Of a stretch of DNA of 64,000 nt, positions 1-8,658 are shown piece by piece (positions within the stretch are counted from its first letter, which is position 1; every line of letters begins with the position of its first letter). The DNA comes from an uncultured Lutibacter sp. Lineage in GTDB: Bacteria; Bacteroidota; Bacteroidia; Flavobacteriales; Flavobacteriaceae. The stretch lies in the NCBI RefSeq assembly GCF_947495725.1, contig NZ_CANLZZ010000002.1, positions 761,315 to 825,314 on the forward strand, written 5' to 3'. The translations under genes and the position numbers were made by a program. The notes under the pieces are model-generated. The model had not been told where the DNA came from. It did not search any database and saw only the letters and a list, made by a program, of their open reading frames with translations.

Positions 1-1002
1 TGTTTCTTGCCATTTCCAAGCAGAAAGTAAAGCGTCATCTAAAGATAATTCAGTTTTCCAACCTAATTCATCATTTGCATAATTGGTATCCGCATAGGCA
101 GCAGTAATATCACCTGCTCTTCTATCTACCAATTTGTAATTTACTTTTTTACCAGTAACTTTTTCAAAAGATTGAATAACTTCTAATACAGAATTTCCTT
201 TTCCAGTTCCTAAATTAAAAATTTCGAATTGGGCTTTATTATTATTTTCAATTAAGCGTCTTAAAGCAACAATATGAGCTTTTGCCAAATCTACAACGTG
301 AATGTAATCGCGAACAGCAGTTCCATCAGGAGTGTCATAATCACTACCAAAAACAGATAATTCTTCACGAATTCCTGCAGCGGTTTGAACCACAAATGGA
401 ATTAAATTTTGAGGAACTCCAATTGGTAATTCACCAATTTTAGCAGATTCATGTGCCCCAATTGGATTGAAATAACGTAAAGCAATTGCCTTTAAATTAG
501 ATACTTTTGTAGCATCTTTTATAATTTCTTCTCCTATTTGCTTTGTGTTTCCGTATGGAGATTCTGCAGGTTTAATAGGAGCATTTTCGGTAATTGGCAA
601 TTCGTCAGCTTGTCCATAAACTGTACAGGAAGAACTAAATATAAAATTATTTAGGTTGTTAGCTTTTAATTCTTGTAATATATACACTAAACTTCCAATG
701 TTGTTTTCGTAATATTCTAGTGGCATTTGAACACTTTCTCCAACAGCTTTAGAGGCTGCAAAGTGAATAATTCCATCAACTGGGTGGTGTTCAAAAAATA
801 TTTTTACAGCTAGTTTATCTTTTAAATCAATATTATGGTATTCAGGTTTAATGCCTGTAATTGATGTAATTTTATCTAAAACTTCAATACTTGAGTTAGA
901 TAAATTATCAATAATAATAACCTCAAAACCTTCGTTTTGCAATTCAACTACGGTATGAGATCCAATAAATCCTAAACCTCCTGTTACTAATACTTTTTTC
1001 AT
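1..1002 (-). CDS. galE: UDP-glucose 4-epimerase (C-terminus truncated by window edge)
   Basis: My translation of the minus strand from the CAT at 1000-1002 gives MKKVLVTGGLGFIGSHTVVELQNEGFEVIIIDNLSNSS...; GxxGxxG NAD motif and GalE-type sequence (YGNTKQIGE, RRAGDI). Absent from the ORF track because it runs off the window. Confidence 0.95.
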   Translation of the reverse strand, partial: MKKVLVTGGLGFIGSHTVVELQNEGFEVIIIDNLSNSSIEVLDKITSITGIKPEYHNIDLKDKLAVKIFFEHHPVDGIIHFAASKAVGESVQMPLEYYENNIGSLVYILQELKANNLNNFIFSSSCTVYGQADELPITENAPIKPAESPYGNTKQIGEEIIKDATKVSNLKAIALRYFNPIGAHESAKIGELPIGVPQNLIPFVVQTAAGIREELSVFGSDYDTPDGTAVRDYIHVVDLAKAHIVALRRLIENNNKAQFEIFNLGTGKGNSVLEVIQSFEKVTGKKVNYKLVDRRAGDITAAYADTNYANDELGWKTELSLDDALLSAWKWQET

Positions 1003-1004
1003 GA

Positions 1005-2159
1005 CTATTTATTTATGAATTCTTTTACTGTTTTTGTAATAAATTCTAGTTGCTCCTCATCCAATTCGGTATGCATTGGTAATGAAATAACCGTGTTTTT
1101 TAACTCGTTAGTTACTTCAAAATCGGCTTCGTTATAGCGTTCATCGGCATACGCTTTTTGACTATGTAATGGAACAGGATAATAGATTGCATTTGGAATT
1201 CCATTATCTAATAAATGTTGGTGTAACTCGTTACGTTTTCCATTTAAAATTTGTAATGTGTATTGATGAAATACGTGGCAATCACAATTATCACAAACAA
1301 ATTCGCAACCATTACCCAATTTAGGTGTAATAATATTTTGTTCGTTTTTAAATGCATTATTATAATAACGTGCTGCCGTTCTTCTAGCGTCACAATATTC
1401 ATTTAAATGCGGTAATTTAATGCGGAGGATTGCTGCTTGAACGCTGTCTAATCTCGAATTTACCCCAACTACATCGTGGTAATAGCGTTCGTACATTCCA
1501 TGGTTTACCATACCTCTAATAATATGTGCAAGATCATCATCATCGGTAAAAATAGCTCCACCATCACCATAACATCCTAAATTTTTGGAAGGGAAAAATG
1601 AAGTTGTTCCAATATTTCCTATCGTACCAGCTTTCTTTTTAGAGCCATCTTTAAAAGTGTAATTGGCTCCAATTGCTTGTGCCGTATCCTCAATTACAAA
1701 TAAATTATGTTCTTTAGCAATTTCTAAAACAGCTTCCATATTTGCACATTGCCCATATAAATGAACAGGTACAATTGCTTTGGTTTTAGGTGTAATAGCT
1801 TTTTTAATTGCTTCAATATCTATGTTAAAAGTATCCTTTTCAACATCAACTAAAACAGGAGTTAAATTTAGTAAGGCAATAACTTCTACTGTTGCTGCAA
1901 AGGTAAAATCGGCAGTAATAACTTCATCGCCAGGTTTTAAACCTAATCCCATCATTGCAATTTGTAAAGCATCAGTTCCATTTGCGCAAGGAATCACATT
2001 TTTTACTCCTAAATATTCTTCTAATTCTTTTTGAAACGAATGGACTTCTGGTCCGTTTATATAAGCAGTAGATTTTAATACTTCTAATACTTTTTGATCG
2101 ATTTGTTTTTCGATTTTGCTGTATTGACCTTTAAGATCAACCATTTGTATTTTTCTCAT
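1005..2159 (-). CDS. DegT/DnrJ/EryC1/StrS family PLP-dependent sugar aminotransferase
   Basis: Family motifs: PCANGTDALQIAM, VHLYGQ, EDTAQAIGA, SFFPSKNLGCYGDGGA, HVFHQYTL. Confidence 0.93.
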   Translation of the reverse strand: MRKIQMVDLKGQYSKIEKQIDQKVLEVLKSTAYINGPEVHSFQKELEEYLGVKNVIPCANGTDALQIAMMGLGLKPGDEVITADFTFAATVEVIALLNLTPVLVDVEKDTFNIDIEAIKKAITPKTKAIVPVHLYGQCANMEAVLEIAKEHNLFVIEDTAQAIGANYTFKDGSKKKAGTIGNIGTTSFFPSKNLGCYGDGGAIFTDDDDLAHIIRGMVNHGMYERYYHDVVGVNSRLDSVQAAILRIKLPHLNEYCDARRTAARYYNNAFKNEQNIITPKLGNGCEFVCDNCDCHVFHQYTLQILNGKRNELHQHLLDNGIPNAIYYPVPLHSQKAYADERYNEADFEVTNELKNTVISLPMHTELDEEQLEFITKTVKEFINK

Positions 2160-2241
2160 TGTATGTACAATTAATGAGATGTAAAATTACAATAAAAGCG
2201 TATTTAATACAATTATTAATACAATTATATGCTACAACGTT

Positions 2242-3126
2242 TTATTCGAATAAGTCAGAAGACAAATAACGATCTCCACGATCTGGTATAATGGCAACTA
2301 TAAGTCCATTTTCAATATTTTTTGAAAGTTTAACAGCAGCAGTTACAGCGCCTCCAGCACTCATTCCGGCAAAAATCCCTTCTTCTCGTGCTAATTTTTT
2401 TGTCATTGCTCTGGCTTCATCTTCACTTACCTCAATAACTAAATCTACTTTTTTGGGATTAAATATTTTTGGTACAAACTCTGGTGACCATTTTCTAATT
2501 CCTGGTATTTTAGAGCCATCCATTGGTTGTGCACCTATGATTTGAATTTCAGAATTTTGTTCTTTTAAATACGTTGAGGTTCCCATTATGGTTCCTGTAG
2601 TTCCCATAGCCGAAACAAAATGGGTAATTTTTCCGCTGGTATCATTCCAAATTTCAGGCCCTGTAGTTTTATAGTGTGCTTTCCAATTGTCATCATTTGC
2701 AAATTGATCGAGCATTGTATATCCTTTTTCTTTGACCATTTTGTTGGCATAGGTACGTGAGCCTTCAATACCAACATCACTAGGCGTTAAGGTAACCTTT
2801 GCTCCATAAGCTCGCATTGTTTGAACACGTTCAACAGTAGAGTTTTCGGGCATTACCAATTCCATTTGAAGTCCAAATTGTTGTGCAATCATTGCTAAAG
2901 CAATTCCTGTATTTCCACTAGTTGCTTCAATTAAATAATCTCCTTTTTTTATGTCGCCACGTTCAATTGCCGACGCAATCATATTATAGGCGGGTTTGTC
3001 TTTTACACTTCCAGCTGGATTGTTTCCTTCGAGTTTTAATAATAACGTAATTCCTTCTTTTTTTATAATCGAAGACGTTTTTACTAATGGAGTTTTTCCT
3101 ATTAAATTAGCTATACGTTGCGCCAT
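2242..3126 (-). CDS. cysM: Cysteine synthase B (O-acetylserine sulfhydrylase)
   Basis: LIGKTPLVK, KLEGNNPAGSVKDKPAYNMI, EATSGNTGIALAM, SAGGAV; 294 aa, next to serine acetyltransferase. Confidence 0.95.
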   Translation of the reverse strand: MAQRIANLIGKTPLVKTSSIIKKEGITLLLKLEGNNPAGSVKDKPAYNMIASAIERGDIKKGDYLIEATSGNTGIALAMIAQQFGLQMELVMPENSTVERVQTMRAYGAKVTLTPSDVGIEGSRTYANKMVKEKGYTMLDQFANDDNWKAHYKTTGPEIWNDTSGKITHFVSAMGTTGTIMGTSTYLKEQNSEIQIIGAQPMDGSKIPGIRKWSPEFVPKIFNPKKVDLVIEVSEDEARAMTKKLAREEGIFAGMSAGGAVTAAVKLSKNIENGLIVAIIPDRGDRYLSSDLFE

Positions 3127-3911
3127 TATCTTTTTTGTTTTAATATGGTTTCAGGTTTGTGATACACTAAAGAGTTTGGAGGAACCGACTCTGTAATCCA
3201 AACGTTACCACCAATAATAGTATTTTCTCCAATTACAGTTTCTCCACCTAAAATAGTTGCATTTGCATATATAGTTACGTTATTTTCAACCGTTGGATGA
3301 CGTTTTGTATTTTTTAATTCTTTTGATACTTGTAAGGCTCCTAAAGTTACTCCTTGATAAATTTTTACGTGGTCTTTAATAATGCATGTTTCACCAATTA
3401 CCGTTCCGGTGGCGTGATCAATAAAAAATGATTTTCCTATAGTAGCTCCTGGATGAATATCGGTTCCTGTTTTGCTATGTGCGTATTCACTCATTAACCT
3501 TGGAATTAAAGGCGCCTTTAATTTAAATAACTCATGGCTAAAACGGTAAATGGCAATAGCATAAAATCCAGGATAGGCCAAATAAACTTCTTCTATATTG
3601 TTTGATGCGGGATCTCCGTTTACCAACTCTTGTGCATCTAAGTTTAAGTTTTCAAAAATTTCAGGTAATGTGTTTAAAAATTTATCCCAAATTTCATCAC
3701 AAGAAGATTGAATGTTGCAAGCGAGTTTATAAATTTCTTTGAAATCAGCCTCCAATTGTTCTATGTTTTGTTCTATGCAAGCATTTGAATCGAATAATGT
3801 ATAAAACAAATTTGTTGTAAAAGCTTCAGTTTTTCTTTTTAAGCTAAAATTTAACTGAGGTTTATTTTTGCTTGAAATTATTTTATTTATAATGCTTTGT
3901 TTTGCGGTCAT
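3126..3911 (-). CDS. cysE: Serine O-acetyltransferase
   Basis: Left-handed beta-helix hexapeptides (TGTDIHPGATIGKSFFIDHATGTVIGETCIIKDHVKIYQGVTLGAL), ending adjacent to cysM. Confidence 0.93.
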   Translation of the reverse strand: MTAKQSIINKIISSKNKPQLNFSLKRKTEAFTTNLFYTLFDSNACIEQNIEQLEADFKEIYKLACNIQSSCDEIWDKFLNTLPEIFENLNLDAQELVNGDPASNNIEEVYLAYPGFYAIAIYRFSHELFKLKAPLIPRLMSEYAHSKTGTDIHPGATIGKSFFIDHATGTVIGETCIIKDHVKIYQGVTLGALQVSKELKNTKRHPTVENNVTIYANATILGGETVIGENTIIGGNVWITESVPPNSLVYHKPETILKQKR

Positions 3912-4068
3912 TGTTTTACCATTTTTATAAACTTCCTAAAAAAATCCTTGATTTCGTAAATATCATACGAAATAACCATAATTATTTTACTTTTAAAAGT
4001 TAAATATTAATTCTTCCAAAGGTTATTTAATGTATGTTTGAGTTAAATATAGATATTTATACTTTTAG

Positions 4069-5184
4069 TTATATAATTGTTGATTGCCCTAAATCTATAT
4101 TATTTTTATTATAAAAGGTATTTTCATCATCCAAAATAAAGTCGCTTATAAAGGTTCCAACATTGGTGGTTGAAAAATGATTTGTAGAATTTAAATCGGG
4201 GGTTGTTATATTAAGTTCTATAGATTTTTCAACAGCTATTCTAATTGATTCAGCTTCCTCAAATAATTCAAAATGTTCTAATAATAATGCCGCAGATAAT
4301 ATTGCAGCTAATGGGTTTGCCATATTTTTACCTTTGGCCTTTGGGAAGGATCCGTGTACAGGTTCAAATAAAGCGGTTTTTGTTCCAACAGATGCGGAAG
4401 CTAGCAATCCAATAGAGCCAGAAATTACACTGGCCTCATCAGATAAAATATCACCAATCATATTTTCAGTTAAAATAACATCAAATTGGGTAGGCTTTAA
4501 GATTAATTGCATAGCTGCATTGTCTGCGTATAAAAAGCTTAAATCAACATTAGGATAATGATTGCTTATTTCAATTACACGATTTCTCCAAAGTTTTGAT
4601 GTTGCTAAAACATTTGATTTATCAACCAAGGTTAATTTTTTTCTTCTTGCTTTTGCAGCTTTAAATGCTAAATGGCTAATTCTGTCAATTTCTTCAGCCG
4701 AATAATTACATGTATCCGAAGCACTTAAACCATCTGAACTTATGTTTTTTTCTCCAAAGTAAATACCACCTGTTAATTCACGGTAAATTACAATGTCTAC
4801 GCCATTTATAACATGTTCTTTTAAATTAGATTTATGAATTAAAGATTCGTAAGTTATTACAGGTCTTATATTTGCATAAAGCCCTAGTTTTTTTCTTAAT
4901 TGAAGTAACCCTTGTTCTGGTCTTATTTTTATATTTGGGTTGTTGTCATATTTAGAATCTCCAATGGCTCCAAATAAAATAGCATCGGCTTCAGAGCAAA
5001 TTTTTAATGTTTCATCTGGAAGCGGATTTCCTGTTTTGTCAATGGCAATAGCTCCTACAAGAGCTTCTGTGTATTTAAATGTATGCCCATGTTTTTCGGC
5101 AATAGCATCCAATATTTTAACTGCCTGTTGAGTTACTTCTGGTCCTATACCATCTCCGGGAAGTAAAGCGATATTTAAATTCAT
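4069..5184 (-). CDS. leuB: 3-isopropylmalate dehydrogenase
   Basis: LLPGDGIGPEVTQQAVKIL, RELTGGIYFGE, DNAAMQLI, NMIGDILSDEASVISGSIGLLASASVG, EPVHGSFPKAKGKNMANP. Confidence 0.97.
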   Translation of the reverse strand: MNLNIALLPGDGIGPEVTQQAVKILDAIAEKHGHTFKYTEALVGAIAIDKTGNPLPDETLKICSEADAILFGAIGDSKYDNNPNIKIRPEQGLLQLRKKLGLYANIRPVITYESLIHKSNLKEHVINGVDIVIYRELTGGIYFGEKNISSDGLSASDTCNYSAEEIDRISHLAFKAAKARRKKLTLVDKSNVLATSKLWRNRVIEISNHYPNVDLSFLYADNAAMQLILKPTQFDVILTENMIGDILSDEASVISGSIGLLASASVGTKTALFEPVHGSFPKAKGKNMANPLAAILSAALLLEHFELFEEAESIRIAVEKSIELNITTPDLNSTNHFSTTNVGTFISDFILDDENTFYNKNNIDLGQSTII

Positions 5185-5257
5185 ATTCTATTTGTTGTAT
5201 GATTTCACCAAGCTTTTTATGTTGTAAAATCAACTATTTATTTTCTTGTTTTTATAC

Positions 5258-5290
5258 AAATCAAGCCTCTTCAAAAGAAAAGGCTTGATT
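5258..5290. terminator. Stem-loop in the leuA-leuB intergenic gap
   Basis: AATCAAGCCT / AGGCTTGATT perfect 10-bp inverted repeat; no strong T tract on either strand. Confidence 0.45.
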
Positions 5291-5413
5291 AATAATCAAA
5301 TAAAAATAATGATTTTAGTTTGGTTTTTTTAAATAAATATCAATTTTTTAATAAAACTGTAGATTTTAATTTCAGCATCTAAATTTTATTCTAAAAAATG
5401 GATATCTTTATTT

Positions 5414-6583
5414 CTAAGGATTCGTAGCACGAATATGGTTTAGTTCCATTAAGTGATGAATATCCTCATCGTTTACTTCTTTATGGAAATCTGCGAATTT
5501 TAAAAATTGTGGATATAAATCGTCTAATTGAATTTTTGTTAAATCGTATCCAACATTTTTAGCTCTATATGCAAGTGCGGCTCTTCCGCTTCGTGCTGTT
5601 AAAACAATTGAAGATTCTGTAACTCCAACATCAGCAGGGTCCATAATTTCATAAGTTTCACGATTTTTAATTACACCATCTTGGTGAATTCCAGAACTAT
5701 GTGCAAACGCATTTTCACCAACAACAGCTTTGTTTGGTTGAACCATCATTCCCATACTATCTTGTACTAATTTACTAGTGTCATATAATAATTTGGTGTT
5801 AATTCCGGTATCTAATCCTAAATAAGGGTGTTGTTTTAGGATCATAACAACTTCTTCTAATGAAGTATTTCCAGCTCGTTCACCAATTCCATTAATAGTA
5901 CATTCAATTTGACGTGCACCATTTTGAACACCTGCAATTGCATTTGCAGTGGCTAAACCTAAATCGTTATGACAGTGACACGAAATAATTACGTTGTCAA
6001 TTCCTTTTACGTTTTCTTTTAGGTATTTAATTTTAGCACCGTACTCATCTGGTAGGCAATAACCTGTGGTGTCTGGTATGTTTAAAACAGTTGCACCTGC
6101 TTTAATTACTTCTTCTAAAACTCGGGCTAAGTACTCATTGTCTGTTCTACCAGCATCTTCGGCATAAAACTCTACATCCTCAACAAATTTCTTTGCATAA
6201 GCTACAGCTTCATAAGCACGTTTTTTAATTTCATCTTGAGTAGATTTAAACTTATAAGTAATGTGCGATTCAGAAGTTCCAATTCCAGTATGAATTCTTG
6301 GTCTTTTTGCAAGTTTTAGAGCATCAGCTGCTACTTCAATATCTTTTTTATTCGCTCGTGTAAGACCACAAACGGTTGCGTTTTGTACTAATTTAGAAAT
6401 TTCAACTACAGATATAAAATCACCTGGACTCGAAATTGGAAATCCTGCTTCAATCACATCAACACCCAATAAATCCAGGCGCTTAGCAATAACTAATTTT
6501 TGTTCAGTATTTAGTTTGCAGCCTGGGACTTGTTCACCATCTCTTAATGTTGTGTCAAAAATATGGACTTTATTTTTACTCAT
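5414..6583 (-). CDS. leuA: 2-isopropylmalate synthase, short form
   Basis: [48 protein letters not shown]. Start placed at [18 protein letters not shown] (6583) rather than the ORF-track 6616. Confidence 0.95.
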   Translation of the reverse strand: MSKNKVHIFDTTLRDGEQVPGCKLNTEQKLVIAKRLDLLGVDVIEAGFPISSPGDFISVVEISKLVQNATVCGLTRANKKDIEVAADALKLAKRPRIHTGIGTSESHITYKFKSTQDEIKKRAYEAVAYAKKFVEDVEFYAEDAGRTDNEYLARVLEEVIKAGATVLNIPDTTGYCLPDEYGAKIKYLKENVKGIDNVIISCHCHNDLGLATANAIAGVQNGARQIECTINGIGERAGNTSLEEVVMILKQHPYLGLDTGINTKLLYDTSKLVQDSMGMMVQPNKAVVGENAFAHSSGIHQDGVIKNRETYEIMDPADVGVTESSIVLTARSGRAALAYRAKNVGYDLTKIQLDDLYPQFLKFADFHKEVNDEDIHHLMELNHIRATNP

Positions 6584-6651
6584 TATTGAATTTTTTTTAT
6601 CACATTTGAAAGTCAAAAATATACTTTAGGTTAATTAATATAATTAATGAT

Positions 6652-6659
6652 TATCTTTG
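6652..6659 (+). promoter_or_regulatory. Candidate Bacteroidetes -7 element (TAnnTTTG) for the 514-aa gene
   Basis: TATCTTTG in the leuA / 6733 divergent intergenic region; no clear -33 TTG at ideal spacing. Confidence 0.4.
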
Positions 6660-6732
6660 TTTACTATATTCAAGTAGTGGTATAGATTGTTAATATACTG
6701 ATAAGCAACATAATAAAAATATTTTAGTTACA

Positions 6733-8277
6733 ATGGCTATTGAACAAAAAGATGCACTTTTTTCTTTAATTAAATCATTAACCAAATCCGAAAAACGACA
6801 ATTTAAGCTGTATGTAGGGAGATTAGGAGGAAATATTGAAGCTAATTTTATGGTGTTGTTTAATTTATTAGATAAAGTAAGTTCTTATAATGACGAGCTT
6901 ATTTTAAAAAAAACAAACATAAAAAAGCAGCAAATATCTAATACTAAGGCGCATTTGTATAAGCAAATTTTGGTGAGTTTAAGGTTTAATCCGGTACATC
7001 AGAATATAAGATCTCAAATTAGAGAACAGTTTGATTTTGCAGCAATATTATATGGTAAAGGTTTGTATAAGCAAAGTTTAAAAATTTTAGAAAAAGCGAA
7101 AGAATTAGCCTTAAAAAATGAAGAGAGTAATTTAGCTTATGAAATTGTTCAGTTTGAAAAAGTTATAGAGTCTCAATATATAACTAGGAGTTTAAGTAAT
7201 AGAGCTGATGAGTTGGCCATACAAGCAAAAGAATTAAGTGTTAAAAATGTTAGAATTAGTAAGCTTTCAAATTTGTCGTTACAATTGTATAGCTTAATGT
7301 TGAAGGAAGGATATGTTAAGAATGATAGCACTTCTAAAGAGGTTGTAAATTATTTTGAAAAAAGGTTACCTAAATTTGAATTATCAGATTTGGGTTTTGG
7401 AGAAAAGTTGTTTTTGTATAAGGCATATTTATGGAGGAGCTTAATAATGCAAGATTTTATTTCCAGTTTTAAATATTCAAAAAAATGGGTTGATTTGTTT
7501 CAGGAAAAACCTGAAATGAAATTACAAAATCCAGTTTTTTATTTAAAAGGAGTTAATTATTTATTGGAGTCTTTGTACTTAACCAGACAAAAAACAAAGT
7601 TTAACACGGTGTTAAGTTTACTCGAAAAAGATATAGATGAAGGAAATATAGCATTAAATGCGAACACTCAAATATTAAATTTTTTATACTTAAATCAGAA
7701 TAAATTAAATTTATTTTTTTTAGAAGGACGTTTTAGTGAAGGTTTGGTTTATGTAAACGATTTATTGGATGAGTTAGAGTTATATACCACAAAAATTGAC
7801 AAGCATCATATAATGGTTTTTTACTATAAAATAGGATGTATGTACTTTGGAGCTGGAGATAATGAAATGTGTATTCATTATTTAGAAAAGATTATAAATA
7901 ATAAGGAGTTAAAAATGCGAGAAGATTTATTATGTTTTTCGCGTGTATTAAACCTAGTGGCCCATTATGAAGCCGGATTAGATTATAATATTGAGAAATT
8001 GATAGTCTCAACTTATAAATTTTTAAGAAAAATGAACGATCTAAATCAGGTGCAGGCAAAAATGATTACGTTTTTAAAAAATCTAAGTAATATTTATCCT
8101 CAAGATATTAAAAAGGAATTTATAAAACTCCACAAAGAATTAATAAAGTTTGAAAATCATCCTTATGAAAAACGCGCTTTCTTGTACTTAGATATAATAT
8201 CTTGGTTAGAAAGCAATATTCAAAACGTATCAGTTGAGAGTATAATTCAAGAAAAAGCAAAAAAAATGATTAAATAG
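6733..8277 (+). CDS. Hypothetical protein, helical repeat (TPR-like) architecture
   Basis: Long intact 514-aa ORF, Leu/Lys-rich helical composition; no family recognised with certainty. Confidence 0.8.
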   Translation: MAIEQKDALFSLIKSLTKSEKRQFKLYVGRLGGNIEANFMVLFNLLDKVSSYNDELILKKTNIKKQQISNTKAHLYKQILVSLRFNPVHQNIRSQIREQFDFAAILYGKGLYKQSLKILEKAKELALKNEESNLAYEIVQFEKVIESQYITRSLSNRADELAIQAKELSVKNVRISKLSNLSLQLYSLMLKEGYVKNDSTSKEVVNYFEKRLPKFELSDLGFGEKLFLYKAYLWRSLIMQDFISSFKYSKKWVDLFQEKPEMKLQNPVFYLKGVNYLLESLYLTRQKTKFNTVLSLLEKDIDEGNIALNANTQILNFLYLNQNKLNLFFLEGRFSEGLVYVNDLLDELELYTTKIDKHHIMVFYYKIGCMYFGAGDNEMCIHYLEKIINNKELKMREDLLCFSRVLNLVAHYEAGLDYNIEKLIVSTYKFLRKMNDLNQVQAKMITFLKNLSNIYPQDIKKEFIKLHKELIKFENHPYEKRAFLYLDIISWLESNIQNVSVESIIQEKAKKMIK

Positions 8278-8317
8278 TTTTTTTGTACCAATTATTTTGC
8301 AATATTTGTTGAACAAA

Positions 8318-8383
8318 ATGAAACAAACTATTATCAATATTATTTCTGTCGTTGTCGTTGTGATAATTTCGCAAACCGATTAG
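8318..8383 (+). promoter_or_regulatory. ilvL: ilv leader peptide MKQTIINIISVVVVVIISQTD (BCAA attenuator control ORF)
   Basis: 21-codon ORF with 6 Ile and 5 consecutive Val codons, followed by a terminator hairpin and ilvD. Confidence 0.88.
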
Positions 8384-8414
8384 GAATAGTTGAGTAATAT
8401 CATAATATTATAGT

Positions 8415-8448
8415 AAACCTTCCTAATTAAATTTAGGGAGGTTTTTTT
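8415..8448 (+). terminator. Attenuator terminator upstream of ilvD
   Basis: AAACCTTCCTAA (8415-8426) pairs with TTAGGGAGGTTT (8433-8444; one G-U) and is followed by a T run. Confidence 0.9.
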
Positions 8449-8611
8449 AATTTATAATCATTGTAAAAAAAAGAGGTTTAACTGTCATAAAATCAGCGAG
8501 GTATGGGTAATAAAAGGTAAATGAGTATTGTAAAAAAAATAAAAGAATAAAGAAAATAACAAATGTGAAATTTACTTTTGTTGTTAGTTATATAAAATTT
8601 AGAAATAAAAT

Positions 8612-8640
8612 AAATATTTTAAATATATTTTAAAATATTT
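8612..8640. repeat. Perfect 12-bp A/T-only inverted repeat immediately upstream of ilvD
   Basis: AAATATTTTAAA-TATAT-TTTAAAATATTT. Confidence 0.7.
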
Positions 8641-8658
8641 CAAAAATATTTGAGATAA

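Noticed and set aside
1780-2034. 84-aa plus-strand ORF inside the DegT gene
   Set aside because: Antisense shadow of a confident CDS; no independent coding or RBS signal.
2586-2780. 64-aa ORF within cysM in another frame
   Set aside because: Out-of-frame shadow of cysM.
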